DNA of 64,000 nt from Allantophomopsis cytisporea (GCA_024752435.1 CP103023.1:496001-560000); one strand, 5' to 3'; positions 47,058 through 59,122 are shown, counted from the stretch's first letter. The notes: generated by a model not told the origin, from the letters alone. Program-made: numbers and translations.

Positions 47058-50000
47058 ATGTCTTTGAATGGTCTGGACGACATCAAGGTCCAAGAGGCTT
47101 ACAATGCTGCTATTGCAGAGCTGGGAGGATGGTGAGTACACATTTGTTTGCTGCTATACCACGGCGCGTGAAAGAAAGCATCGTGTATTGACGTGCTGAC
47201 CACTTAGGTTGCTTTTGAAGTACACATCGCGGGACGAGGTGGATATATTGGAACAAGGCACTGGTGGCATCGTCGAAATTCGCAATGCGATTGAATTATA
47301 TGAAGAACAGTCGCCGCTGTTTGGCTTCTTGAGATATAGGCGCCGGAGTGTGCTTCTCAAATACGTCCCGGATGGCTGTTCACGCCTAGTGATAGGTACG
47401 ATCGGGCTTCTTTTACAAATGTGATCTGCAAAAAGATCAGAGATACTGACGGCGAGTAGCCCGCTTGACTGTTCACTTCAATGCAATTACAGAAAAGTTC
47501 CCACACGACACAGTATTCTCGATCGAAACAGCGAAAGAACTCAAAGACTCGAAACTCTCCGCCGCATGTTCATCGCATACAGCTTCCGCCTCGATTTCTT
47601 CCTCGACAAGCTCTCTGCGACGACGAAGACTGATGGAAATTAATGAGGATGAGGAGGATGAAGACGAACATAGGGCCAAACGGCAATCCACACTTCAAGA
47701 AGAACGAGCTGCAAATGCGGATGCCGATCAAGCGACGACGACAAACACAGCAACCCAATCTGAAGCTCCTCCGAATACTGCCCAACCAAATCTGCTCCAG
47801 TCATCGAGTCACCAATCTACTGTCACTGAAAGCGATAATAAACTTGAAACTTCTCGATCAAACACAGAATATTCTAAATCCCCATCAAAAGAACTGGACA
47901 TGCGACGAACATCTTCATCGTCTACTCATCCGGATATGTATAATTTCTCTTCTTCTGGATCGAGCTATAAACCGAAAGTCAAGCTGGGTCCACGGCCTTC
48001 GCTTGATAGTAACGCACGATCCAGGGGGACAGGATCCTCTTCGCAATTTCGCCCTATCTCCACACTACCAGCGGGTCTGAAACTTTTCGGACGGGGGTCG
48101 AAAAAGGGTAGGGAGAGACCACAATCGCAATATCCCGTGGCCCCGCCAAACATGACAACGTCCTCATTTCATCCGTCTAACAACGATGAAACAAGTTCGT
48201 CATTAATAAATAATTCCAGACCACGCACCAGCGGAAGCCGGCCAAATACAAGCTCAGGAGCTTCTGTCAGAACACTGGCATCTCCTACCGCTTCCGTATT
48301 CTCGACATCATCACGAGCTCCTACAATCACACCGGAGAAGGCCAGGTTGATGAAAGCTTTGGAACTTCGCAAGAAACAACTGGCCAAACCACCGACTCAA
48401 CAACTACCTCCTACACCCGTGGAGGATCATCATCCAACCGGCAGCCCGTCCGAAGGATCCGAGCCGACTAGCGAAACTCATTCAGGGGCAACACACAACC
48501 CAAACGATCTATCTCTCAATACGAGCGATAGCCCAACGTCTAAGATCGCCGCTTCCGAACTGACACGAACAGACTCGTCGCCTCCATCTCCTGCTGGCAC
48601 CGAGCGAGCAGCATCAACTAAAGCAAGTTCGATATCGGAATCGACGGACGAGACTGTGCACGCCACAAGAATCGACAAGGAGTCGATTGATGAACAGACC
48701 AGTGCGGAGTCTCGCGTCGACGAAACAAACCCAACACAATCTCCACCTGAGAACAAGAGCGAGTTAGTCAGCGAACACAGTCCCATTGTCGAGATTGAAG
48801 CAAATCCGAAAGATACCGAACCTGCAGAAGACTCATCACTTAGTGAGCCGAAGGTCATATCGATAGTGGTAGAGGAACATCATATTACTCCAAGATCATA
48901 CAGTATAGAGGAGTCCGCGCCATTGCCGGATATTCAGGAAGAGATTGCAGAAGTTGAAGATTTACAACCGGTCGCCACAAGTACAGCTCTTCCACCATCT
49001 CCATTGGCGCCTTCGCCAGCGATTGAGACTGACGCTCTGTCATCACTAGAACTCCCAGTTATGAGCAAGACTGAAATGCAAGACGAGACTGTTCCTGTAG
49101 AAGCAGAAGTTCGCGAGTTGAAGGTGCCAAGATCCAAGTTCTCGTTACAGAACCTTAAAGAATCATCAGACGTGTCAGGAGCCGAGACACCGAAAGGGGT
49201 ACCAGAAGCTGTTGAAACAACAGAAGAAACTGTCAGTAAAGAGCCCGAACCAGTCGTGTATCCAGTCACGATCGAAAATTTGCAAGAACTCAACGCCGCA
49301 CAGGGTCAAAAGAAGCGTCAAAGCATCATCGCTGCGCTCAAGGCGGACGGTGCCACTCCAGATCTTAGTGTCGCGAATTCCGAAATCGACTTTGACGACG
49401 ACCTCATGGACGAACTACAAGCAGCCACTGTGCAAGAGGCACAACCAATCCACGTCTCCAAGTCACCCGTCAATTCAGTATTCCCTCCTGCCACAAAGCA
49501 GCGCTATGGCGATCCAAAGCGAGCTTCAATTTCATCCACACGCAATTTCTCAAGTCCTCTCGACAATAGCTCTGAACCACATCTTAATCCCGATGCTCAA
49601 CGCCCGAATACCGCACGATCGGTATCCGCAGCTTCCAAGTATTTAGACAAAATCAATTCGCAGCAGTCTGCACCTATTGCCAAGAAGGTCAATATTGGCG
49701 GTGGAATTGCTCAGCGTATCAAAGCTTTAGAGAAGCTTCAAGGCGCTGCACCTCCTGCTGGCGCAACCACCGCCACCACCACCACCACCACCAACCCTCC
49801 CCCACCAGCATCTGCAGCATTCTTTTCTGTTCGCAAGGCGGGTGGCCGGGATGGTGCAAGGTCCCCGTCAGTCGAGGGAGCCTCTCCTCCTCTTTCTCGC
49901 CACAACTCAAACAGTGATTTCGGTAGGCTTCGTGGGCGTCGTTCGAGTTCTATCATGTCTACCCGAGAACCATTGCCCGCTGGTACATCAGACTCACAAT

Positions 50001-50861
50001 TACAAGCGGGGTCTGAGGATGCTCTTGAGACCACAGCGCAACAACATCAACAACTGTCAGACTCGGCACCTACTAAAGAGACTGTCGTACAGAGACGTTC
50101 TTCTCTAGCAATCGTTAAAGAACTAATTTCTCCCCGAAAATCATCCTTTGCGGATTCTACAGATAGTCTACCACGGCCTAATACCTCTTCGCCAGCACTG
50201 AGGCCGGCATCTAGCCGCCGGTCGTCGCGCGAGCTTCCACGCAATACAGCTCTTTCAAGCTTAAGCGGAAACTCCATCTCACCTTCACCCTCCGAGGACT
50301 TCAGCAGGCCTCCCTCTAGCAATTCAAAAACAAGCATGACGACGCGCATGCTGCGCCGCATGTCTTCCTCCCTCAGCAACTCACACAAGAGTGCTGGCAC
50401 CTCCCCAACCGTAAAGGAGGACGCTGAACCTGCAAAGGACAGCTCGCTATCATCCGCATCCTCCATGTCCAACATCGCTACTGATCTTGGAGACGTCAAC
50501 GTCCAGTTTCCGGATACCCTCTTGTGGAAACGTCGCAATCTTTGCCTCGATACCTCTGGAAACATGATCTTGAATGCTGCCCAGGGCACTAAAGAGAACC
50601 TCAAGACCATCACTAAGAAATATCACATGAGTGAATTCACCAGACCTCATGAGCCAGACTTTGATGCTCAGGAGCTGCCGAATAGTGTGGCACTGGATTT
50701 CTTGGCTGGCGGGGGCCTGCAATTTGCCTGTGAGGACAGAACTGGACAGATGAAGATTCTTAGTGGTATGTCATTCCGTTCTCCCATATATGATACTATG
50801 TACTAACTCCTTCGCAGTCCTCCAGGAGTCTCACAAGACATGGTCTGCCAGAGGCCCATAA
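47058..50861 (+). CDS. Large ADF-H domain protein with a C-terminal PH-like segment
   Basis: Actin-depolymerising-factor homology domains bind actin; the specific role here is unknown. Four exons, 47058-47131, 47208-47395, 47460-50765 and 50818-50861, give 1203 residues. The first 130 residues look like an ADF-H fold: MSLNGLDDIKVQEAYNAAI, then ILEQGTGGIVEIRNAIELYE, then the basic FLRYRRRSVLLKYVPDGCSR and ARLTVHFNAITEKFPHDTVF. A very long Ser/Thr/Pro/Glu-rich region with little order follows (about residues 150-1090), including a poly-Thr run from an ACC repeat near 49770. The last 95 residues become ordered again: FPDTLLWKRRNLCLDTSG, ITKKYHMSEF, ELPNSVALDFLAGGGLQFAC. That pattern suggests a PH-like domain, which is inference. 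The short last exon supplies VLQESHKTWSARGP. It could be a cortical actin patch or scaffold protein. Confidence 0.8.
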
Positions 50862-51459
50862 GGTAGTTCACCCATACACATATCTTTCAGGGGAAGGTCT
50901 CCAGGGAAACGGTTATAAGCACGTTGGAGTATATTCAGCAAGGGATTTTTTTGCGAAATGGACGGAGGGGTTTGAAGAACTTTTGTGTTTGATTTTTTGT
51001 GTATGTGTGTGTGATTTGGAAAAAAGATTAGCAGCAACATTTGTTTGTGAGATTCGGAGATACCTGCATTTTGGCGTAGCATGCTAGCAATTAGCTATGG
51101 AAGGCGCCACCAGATATTTGTTTGTTGGGGTCTTAGGAACGGATCATAATTGTATATAATTCATGAATTATGACGTGCTTGTGTGTTGGTGTCTGGTTGT
51201 GATACGAAGTCCTTGTGGGACTCCTGAGATCACGAAGCATCCTGGATTGGGAAGACATTTTGACTTGATGTTACGGGCGTCTTGATTTCTATGTGTAAGA
51301 GCTAGGAATTTCCTGCTCCTCCCACATTCCGCTATGGCTACCTTTCGTCGTGAGCATAACATTGTGTCTAGGTTGCCTTTCCTCAAGATATCGACGGATC
51401 TTATCACCTCAGAGCTCTCCAGTTACAATGCCGCCTTTGCCGTCTAGCTTCAGTGCATC
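50862..51459. other. Convergent 3' region between the ADF-H gene and a 2EXR gene
   Basis: About 600 bp. A GT-rich run lies near 51000. No gene recognised. Confidence 0.5.
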
Positions 51460-51822
51460 CTACTTCTCTATTCTACGCAGCTGCTGCTCATGAAGGCGTG
51501 GAAAACTCCTTTCCACGACTGAGCCAGATGCTAACCTAAACAGTGGTACCTCCATCGGTGTCAGTCTGAGAAGCTTGCATACTACTCTTCCGCCACGCAT
51601 GCTGGGAGAAATATGGCATTCTGGAAAGCTACAACAGACTACCGCCTCCACAATGGTCTTTCTGAGGACCGCCTGACGTGACTCTTGGTTGACATGAAGA
51701 ACTGCGGGTGCTCGAATCCGATTGCGAATGATAATCCGAGGTTGTGAGATAGTTGCTTGCCAGATCATGCAGCGAATTTCTGGTGGCAGATTTTGAAAGG
51801 GGAACTTGGAGAGATAGTCCAT
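51460..51822 (-). pseudogene. 2EXR-domain gene, probably truncated
   Basis: The 2EXR domain is a fungal domain named after two E-x-R motifs; its function is unknown. From the ATG at 51822 the frame reads MDYLSKFPFQNLPPEIRCMI, then WQATISQPRIII and AVLHVNQESRQAVLR. This lines up start to start with the intact paralogue at 54577. After the second E-x-R the similarity is lost, and the frame ends 50 residues or so later (120 residues in total, against 222 in the paralogue). An upstream ATG at 51894 is also in frame and would add 24 residues of no visible similarity. I take it as a gene whose 3' half has been lost or shifted. A short functional version is possible. Confidence 0.6.
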
Positions 51823-52114
51823 GGTCGAACGATGTTCCTTGTATGCATTAATCTGCTTCTCGAGTTGAGCATTTTGTAATATGGTGTATTCCATGACATT
51901 TATGGGGCCGAAGGTGCGTTGATGGAGGTTGTGGTTTTCGTACGGGTGTTTTAAGCAAGAAAGGTAGGCGATGCTGCCTTTTAAGAAGTCGCTCACACGA
52001 AGAAAGCATATTCTATATCGTTAAGAATATCGGCTTTCACTATAGAATATGGAATATAGTCGATTTAAGCTTCCAATTCTTGAATAACGGAGAATCTGCA
52101 CCCTTGCTACTATC

Positions 52115-52171
52115 TCACTTCCAAAATCCTGGTGGAAGTTCCTGGAGAGCAAATTCAGAGAAGTAATCCAT
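52115..52171 (-). pseudogene. Relic of a 2EXR gene start (19 codons)
   Basis: The minus strand reads ATG then DYFSEFALQELPPGFWK and a stop. It matches the opening of its neighbours (M-E/D-Y-F/L-x-x-F-P-x-x-x-LPPEIR) at most positions and then breaks up. Nothing further of the gene can be followed beyond it. Confidence 0.55.
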
Positions 52172-52624
52172 GGCTGTGCTTTTATGGCCCTTGTGCTCAG
52201 TGTTCTTTCCTAAAGAGTAGTTGAGAGGCTTTATGCGAAGACTGGATGTATTTACAAGGCTGTGAAATTGCAGGATATGTATTGCTCAATTGGAAGAAGT
52301 GTGGTGCTACTTCGATATGAGCAAGTGTTTATGATACTGTAACTATCCATGCAGCTAACATCAAAGCGTTTTTGTGCTAAAGACATATGGTTTAGAAATT
52401 TTATTTGGTTGTTTTATGTCACTTTCTATAATTCCTTAGATTGTTACGTGGGGGAAATGTTCTAACCTTGATCGGATTTACCTCAATTCTTTAAGTTGAC
52501 TACAAGAGAAGCTTCATGAAATCTTAGTCAAAGAAAATATAACCTCTCAAAAGGCTCAGACTTGTGCTTCCTTTCAGGTCTCTTCTAACATTCAATACTC
52601 TAGCTTCCCTCAATGTCCAAACTC
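52172..52624. other. AT-rich spacer inside the 2EXR cluster
   Basis: About 450 bp with stops in all frames. No gene recognised. Confidence 0.45.
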
Positions 52625-53374
52625 TTAATAATCATGTACCCGTCTTCCATAGATATCGTAAACCCCGATGTTATTCGCTGCTTTGGAACCAATGCGCTTC
52701 GCAATAACGCATGCCGCCTCACTACCAAAATCTTCCTTAACCTGAGCAGCCATCAACTTTCTAGGCCTCGAAAGTCGATAATCAGCCTCTTTAGGTTTCC
52801 TGATCCTTCTCCAAAGCCATGAAAGTCCCTTGGTTTGGAGAGTCTCCCAAAGCTCCTCCGATTCAGATGCAAAATAGTCCTGATCTTCTGCGATGACCCA
52901 GTACCGAATGCTCGCAGCAGTACGCTTAAGTAGCTCGATTTGTGAACTTTCTGGAACATAGAAGAAAATGGGATCGATATGGTAAAACTCGAAGCCCCAT
53001 TGCATGGCTGTCAACAAGACACCCTTAGTCATGCAATTATCTTCATGAAATATAAATGGCTTGATGTCAATACTAACAGCAGTAAGATCGAGAATGTCCG
53101 TGGAGGGATTCACATATGTTGGGCGCCTTGTGGTGGGAAAATAAGGAACTGGCAGATAGATCAACTTGAGGATCCTGAGGACTTCATATCGAGATTCCCG
53201 ATTGACTTAGAGGGCTACTACGGATGTAGTATCTCCAAACTTGACAAGACGAAAATCTTCGATAGTTGACCTCCAGATCTTAAGACGGAGTTCCACTGGG
53301 AGCTTCTTAAATCCCCATTTTGGGATGTAGTCCAGAACTGCTAGGTAACTTCTGAACTGTATTTCAGCTGCCAT
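52625..53374 (-). pseudogene. 2EXR-domain gene interrupted by one in-frame TAA
   Basis: From the ATG at 53374 the frame reads MAAEIQFRSYLAVLDYIPKW, then GFKKLPVELRLKIWR, LVKFGDTTSVVAL, a TAA at 53209-53207, and in the same frame VNRESRYEVLRILKLIYL, PTYVNPSTDILDLT and so on to a stop at 52625. The paralogue at 54577 has VALQVNQESRHEALK at this place, so the TAA stands exactly where a Gln codon is expected (CAA to TAA). The rest of the 249-codon frame is open and keeps family similarity (YVNPSTDILDLT against YLNPFTDVLDIT; KLMAAQVKEDFGSE against RFVTAAQIKEELGRE). The break therefore looks recent, or it is a sequencing error. Confidence 0.75.
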
Positions 53375-54576
53375 TGAGTTAATTTCTTGACGCTCAAAGC
53401 TGAATTGCTGATTTGAAGCAAGCTGTTGGATGGGTATTGCTAATGAGCACACTTACATGCAACTTCGAGGATGTGAGATGATTCCATGGCTGCTAATACA
53501 TAGCCTGCACAATTCTTGACGACGGGAGGCGGTTGATGAGATTGATTTGAGACAGTATATGGTCTGATATGAGTGAAGAGGGTATTGCTGACTTGGGGGT
53601 TTTAGAGTAATGGTTTCCTAAGATCTGTGTTGTAGTGTATTCAATGTGAGCAAGAGTTGGAGGAATGTACGAGAGGGGCAAGAGTCTTTTGGCAAACATC
53701 AAATTTTCTGCCATTGAAGCATGTGTGAGAAATTGTTGTTCACTGTCAACGAACTTGATTGAATCACATGTACAATCTTACTAAAACTCAAGTACAAGGT
53801 AATTTATCACCTTTTCCACCCAGTGCTGCTCAGAATAACCGGGACATGTCAAGAACTAGGGAAGGTAGAAGCAGAACAGTAATCCGGAAGGTATCTTTGG
53901 GGTTATATGCTTGGTAGAATCAACATATTTATAATGCTTTGTTGTTGTTTTTCGTCCTTCTAGCAAGTGTACGTAGTTCGAGGTATCCTTATCTTAAAAG
54001 GCATATAAAGGACGTTTCAAGCTTCGTCTGAGGTGATTGCATAATATCATATACAGATGTAAACTACATCAAGCCACATATGAAGTATGCAAATTAAGTT
54101 GACAATTTTCTTATAACGAAGGAAGCTCTGTCTGATTAGAGTTGGGGCTGGCGAGGTACTAACGTCCATGTCTTCGTACTTGAGTTGTATAATAATCATA
54201 TATATTAAGTCAAGCCAAGTAGTGGTTCGTATTGCTTTGAGTCTAATAAATGCCACATATATTGTTCAGACGCTACATTATTCCACTATATCGTGACCAC
54301 TGTATTTGAGGGTTTTTTTTTTCATTCTCACCTCAGAAGGCTATATGTACTGGTAGGACCGACTCTAGCAGAGCTTTAAGTTCGACATTTTTTCACATTC
54401 AACCCTACACGCCTGCAATCCTTCTCCCACACCATCCACATCGTCACCTCGACAACTTCTAGTGTCGCTGTGTTTTCAACATCACGAAGAAAAATTCGAA
54501 CTTTCGTGAGTCTCATCAACTACAGTGGAACATCACAGTATCAATCATCTAATTCGAAGATCATAGCTGGTCAGCC
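53375..54576. other. Spacer between divergent 2EXR genes
   Basis: About 1.2 kb. A minus-strand frame at 53493-53714 has no recognisable similarity. AT-rich from 53.9 to 54.3 kb. Confidence 0.45.
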
Positions 54577-55245
54577 ATGGAATACTTTGCAGATTTTCCC
54601 TGGGAGAAGCTTCCTCCAGAGATCCGCTGCATAATCTGGAAAGCCACCGTCTCAGGACCTCGTCTTGTCAAATATGGCGACACCCCATTGCCGGTAGCCC
54701 TCCAGGTCAACCAAGAGTCACGACATGAAGCACTCAAGGTCCTCAAGTTGCTCTACGATCCCGGTCACGGCGGATACAAACTCCGAAATCGAGCTGTACT
54801 CGGTCACGAAAGACAGAGAATTCGCCCAACTTATCTCAACCCTTTCACTGACGTGCTTGACATCACCGATCCCCGCAACTACAGAATTGTCCCCATTCTC
54901 CGCCACTCCGATACCAACAATATCAAGGCAGTCTTGATACATGAAAATGTGCGTTATAGCACGCTTTATTATTCATTCGTCCCTACAAATGTTAGCTATT
55001 CAAAACGCCACGAATTCCTCTTGGTTCAAAGATATAAGATTTGGGTTCTCAGCGCTCGTGAACCGGATCGACTTGAGGATTCTTCGAGTACAGGGATGGA
55101 TATCTTCAATATGAACATTTTAGATGCATGGAAGCAGCTCAAGAGCACAGATAAACGCATGGTGGAAGCAGGAGGTCTTAGATTTGTTACAGCTGCACAA
55201 ATAAAGGAGGAGCTCGGAAGAGAGCCCGCAACTAGCTCAAAGTAG
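54577..55245 (+). CDS. 2EXR-domain protein
   Basis: Single-exon gene of 222 codons. The ATG at 54577 begins MEYFADFPWEKLPPEIRCII, the typical opening of the fungal 2EXR domain (F-x-x-LPPEIR-x-x-IW). VALQVNQESRHEALKVLKLL follows with the second E-x-R. Next come TYLNPFTDVLDIT, KAVLIHENVRYSTLYYSF and a C-terminal RFVTAAQIKEELGRE. No signal peptide or membrane helix. The domain has no established biochemical role; proteins of this kind are numerous and variable in Leotiomycetes and Sordariomycetes. Its neighbours on the other strand are damaged copies of the same family. It appears intact. Confidence 0.85.
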   Translation: MEYFADFPWEKLPPEIRCIIWKATVSGPRLVKYGDTPLPVALQVNQESRHEALKVLKLLYDPGHGGYKLRNRAVLGHERQRIRPTYLNPFTDVLDITDPRNYRIVPILRHSDTNNIKAVLIHENVRYSTLYYSFVPTNVSYSKRHEFLLVQRYKIWVLSAREPDRLEDSSSTGMDIFNMNILDAWKQLKSTDKRMVEAGGLRFVTAAQIKEELGREPATSSK

Positions 55246-56668
55246 GAGCGATCTATCAGAGTCTGATGTCAACTTGGACATGTCGTAAATCTCTAGGAAG
55301 ACATCAATGGTAACTTGCCGGAAGTTGGCTGGGAAAGAGAGTAGGGAGGCGCTGGAGTGGTAAGATGCGTTCATTGGCTTGAGGCAAGAGATCTGATTAA
55401 ACCTTTTGCTCTGTTACATAACAATGGAAAAGTCATCTATGCCAAAAGAAAAAGAAAAATACCTTATAATTTACTAAAAGTGACGATTTCATTTCATCAA
55501 GTTTGTTGACAGTAAAGAAACTATCAAAGTAATCATTCTGCCAGGTATATCTTCTGCAATATTTAAGCTCCCCATTATGCCACGTAAGCGAAATATCTGT
55601 ATGAGTGATTGAGATTTAAGATATGTTGCCGGAAATGAAATATGGTTTCAAAAGCATCGGATCGGATCAAACGAGCTACATTATTTACACTTATTGTACC
55701 TTCCAAGCTCCGTCACCGCACTAATTCGACCTTTGAGATTTTAGATATGTTTAAGTCGCATCTCCGTTGGGAAAATCTTGAATCTGAATAGGCTTTTGGT
55801 ATTAGACTTGTTATTTATGATCTCAAGGGAGAGTCAAAGGCTTGAAAGAAGTTGCAACATACAAATCAAACCGCATGTCCTTCACCACTTGAACACTCTC
55901 TATTTCTACTTGTATACCAAGTGTGCTTGACGCTTGTGAATACGATGCGGGGTATAAGTGTGTAAGTTTACAGACTTCTGAAGTTGCAAGCTAACATGAC
56001 TGAGTATAAGGTATAGCTTGAAAGTCGGACATCGATAACTTATATAGTAAACTTAGAACTGATTTAATCCAGGATTTCGATGATACAGAGCATTGTTGTT
56101 TTATGCAAGGCTCAACAAAAGAAATATAGTGAATTCATGTTCTTGAATGAAATGAACGCGTGTCAATCAAAGTCTCTTGACTTGACCTCCTGTTCATTCG
56201 GTGAAAATGGTAATTTATGTTTTGAAATGATTCACAACAGGATGATAAATAAGCAAATATTAAAGGATATCATACAAACAGAATTTGAGAGTGATAAAGT
56301 GGGTGCCCAGCGTAAATAGATACCATCGATATATGTGCAATATCGAGTCCACATAAACAGCGTGATCCGCATCACATCGACTTTGAGCTGACCACCATCA
56401 AAGAAGCACCAACAATCAAAGATAATACAGCAACTTCAAAGTGCCCTGGAGACTCATTTCCGTGTGCGATCAAGTTCATATTGTGTAGTCTTAGACAAGA
56501 TATTCTGCAGGATTCCTCGCTTTGGCATTAGAGTCGCACCTTTCAAGTGTGTCGAAACGAACGCGTCTTGCACAAGCCTACGCCAAGTGACGACGCCAGG
56601 ATACCAGCTTTACGCCATAGGTACAATCATATCGGCGAGACCTCAATTCCTACTAGATTGTTTCCAAA
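55246..56668. other. Spacer inside the 2EXR cluster
   Basis: About 1.4 kb, AT-rich. A small plus-strand frame at 56080-56319 shows no recognisable similarity. No gene supported. Confidence 0.45.
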
Positions 56669-57589
56669 ATGCCTATAATGCGCGCCTACAATGATGAGGA
56701 CGACATAATGGACACCGAGCTCGACGCTGAGATTGACGACGACGCAATGGACAACGAGCTCGACACTGAGTTCGACGATGAGATATACACCGAGACATAC
56801 GCCAAGACATCTGGTCCCCCAGCACTCCTCCCATTCCCATCCTCGCCAACTCGACAACTCTTGACTGACATGGAGTCCGTCGAAGACCTCGCACACTTTC
56901 CCCAGTTCATTGATTTCCCAAAGAACGTCCGTATTCGCGTCTGGAAGCTGTGCCTCCCTGCTCCACGCGTTCTCGAACTTTGCCCACTCAACAATACCGA
57001 CAAGACAAGCAAGTACAACTTAGGATGCAAATCTGGTGGCTATCTCCCCATTCTCCTCCATATCTGCCGCGAGACGCGTCGATACATCCTAAACAAAGGT
57101 TGGGTTCCTGCCTTTCAGCCAAACTTCTATCTCGGCAGCCCAATCTATACCAACTTCAGTATCGACAGGGTTTACCTTAATCCCCCAATAGATCTCCACA
57201 CAGGTGGCAACGCTATTAGCAACTTCATCTCCAATTTCGACGTTGATCTTGAGAGCGAAGGAGAGCTTATCGTCGAGCACGACAAGAACCCCAGATGCAC
57301 CCGCGTCGCATCAGATATTGAGAAGCTCAAGTTCTTGACGATTGATCTTCGCTACTGGACAAATACTCCCGAGGAGACGGCTACGATCAAGAAGTTCAAG
57401 GGTTTGCAGGAGTTGACGGGCGTCTTGGAGACAGCTTCTGGAAACAGCTTCGATCCTGACTTGTGTATCCGTTTGACTGAGATGAAGAGATGCATGCTCA
57501 CGGAGCAACAGAAGGACAAGAAGTGGAAGATGCCATCAGTCAGAGTCATGGATTATGAGTCTGCTAAGGCGATTGGTCGTTGCTGCTGA
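56669..57589 (+). CDS. 2EXR-domain protein with acidic N-terminus
   Basis: Single-exon gene of 306 codons. The first 45 residues are acidic and repetitive (DTELDAEIDDDAMDNELDTE), perhaps from a duplicated ELD/EFD unit. The 2EXR domain starts near residue 75: LAHFPQFIDFPKNVRIRVWK, where FPKNVRIRVW replaces the usual LPPEIRxxIW. LLHICRETRRYILNKGW carries the second motif (ETR). YLNPPIDLHTG, KFLTIDLRYW and a Lys-rich C-terminus follow. It is clearly more divergent than the other members of the cluster. Function unknown. The ATG at 56669 is the first in frame. Confidence 0.82.
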   Translation: MPIMRAYNDEDDIMDTELDAEIDDDAMDNELDTEFDDEIYTETYAKTSGPPALLPFPSSPTRQLLTDMESVEDLAHFPQFIDFPKNVRIRVWKLCLPAPRVLELCPLNNTDKTSKYNLGCKSGGYLPILLHICRETRRYILNKGWVPAFQPNFYLGSPIYTNFSIDRVYLNPPIDLHTGGNAISNFISNFDVDLESEGELIVEHDKNPRCTRVASDIEKLKFLTIDLRYWTNTPEETATIKKFKGLQELTGVLETASGNSFDPDLCIRLTEMKRCMLTEQQKDKKWKMPSVRVMDYESAKAIGRCC

Positions 57590-58270
57590 TTCGCAACTGC
57601 TCTGCATTGGGTTGTTTGGATCCAAAGCAACAACGCTCTCTGGCTATTTCGGTCTTCTTTCAGGAGTTAGGAAGTTGGAGTTAGTGGAGAAGTTCTGATC
57701 ATGGAATGATTTGTAAGGTTCTGATTTGCTATTCGTCGACATTTGTTTCTAGCCTTGAGCACTAGATCCTGCACGACGACGTCAGGACATGTGCATCCTG
57801 TCACATAGTAAAATCAATGTGGTTTTGACAAAGCCCTCATCCACATGCGAAATACAAGCGCTGATGAAAGGTGACTGGCCTGCGAGCTTGTGAAGAACTT
57901 GCAGTTCGAAGATTCGTTCGCTGGCTTGGAGGTATGGATATCTTGGTATTGGCATCATCAACACTACCAATTCCGTGAACGACTATCAGCATTAGTCCTT
58001 ATGTGCTTCACGTCACCCGTCAACAGATCCTGAGACACCCACAATACCACAGCCGACAGCCCAGAAAAGAATAAAATATCTATCAAACAGAAACCGTAAA
58101 CAAGAGCGACAAAAGTGATAGGCTCCCTCCACTTCCGTATAGAATGAAACAAGCTGTTCTAATTCTAATGCCCTTTTCTTAAGCAGTATTAATCCCTTTC
58201 ATCCCTAAAAGAAAAGAAAGGATAATAACAATTCCCACCCCTTCTAAAACTATCAATATCGATACATCAA
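57590..58270. other. Convergent 3' region between a 2EXR gene and the bestrophin locus
   Basis: About 680 bp; no gene recognised. Confidence 0.5.
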
Positions 58271-59122
58271 TTACAATTCTTCCTCCCCCGACAAACCTAA
58301 TGGACTCCTCCACCCAAACGGCCGCAGATTAGCAATCGCATCCCCCAATATTCCAGCATAGGGAGTAGACATCTCAGCAGCGCGACCCGGAATCTCGACA
58401 CCAGCAGGCACTTCGCAAGTGGAAACACTTGAATCAATATCATCTGGATGAAGGACGTGATCAGGAGCAGCAGGAGCCAAAGTCCTAGTAACGGAGACGC
58501 TACGTGACTGCAGCGCACCAGTATCAGTAGAATCAACATCAGACTTCCCGGCACCACCTGCAGAGTTGCTCTTCACACCCACTCCTATTCTACCAGTCCT
58601 AGGTACTGAAGCGTCAACAGCACGATCTCTATAAACAATATCCGGCCCAGGACTGGATACAAAGTTTCCCCACTCCCCATCTAGCATGCCACTCATATCC
58701 GGGCTTGGATCTGTACTGGTATCATCTCTGCTTATAATCGGCTCGTCTCTCTCTGCACTTCTTCGCTCCTTTCGATATTCCTTCATAATCTTCTTCTTAG
58801 CTTTTGCTTCGGATGCCGATACATCGATGCATACGGAAGCAGATGAGACAGTTGATGTGTAGGAGCAATCTCTTCTTGTGTTTGCAGTACTTGGGGGCTT
58901 GCTCGGAGGAGACTTGACAGCCTTCGACGAGCCGATAGATGAGAGCCGAGAGTGATCTCTCTGCGTGGGGCTCATTGATTTGTTTGAAGAAGGTCTATTC
59001 AGTGGTTTAGTCGGGGAAGTATTTGTCCTAGTATTCGTGCTCGTTACAGGTGCAGTTGAGAGTGAAGTACTGGCCTGCGTATTCCTTCGACTACTGCCGA
59101 GTATGGTGTTATACGCCGTATC
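58271..59122 (-). other. In-frame 283-codon extension after the bestrophin stop
   Basis: Directly after the TAG that ends the bestrophin frame, the same frame stays open for 283 codons to a stop at 58271. It begins DTAYNTILGSSRRNTQAST, then has a Ser/Thr/Pro-rich part, a Lys/Arg/Glu-rich coiled-coil-like part (KAKKKIMKEYRKERRSAERD) and a C-terminus SPLGLSGEEEL. The composition resembles the disordered cytosolic tails of fungal membrane proteins. It may be the original tail of the channel cut off by a nonsense change, a readthrough extension, or part of a differently spliced transcript. A separate gene starting at the ATG at 58975 is less likely. Confidence 0.5.
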
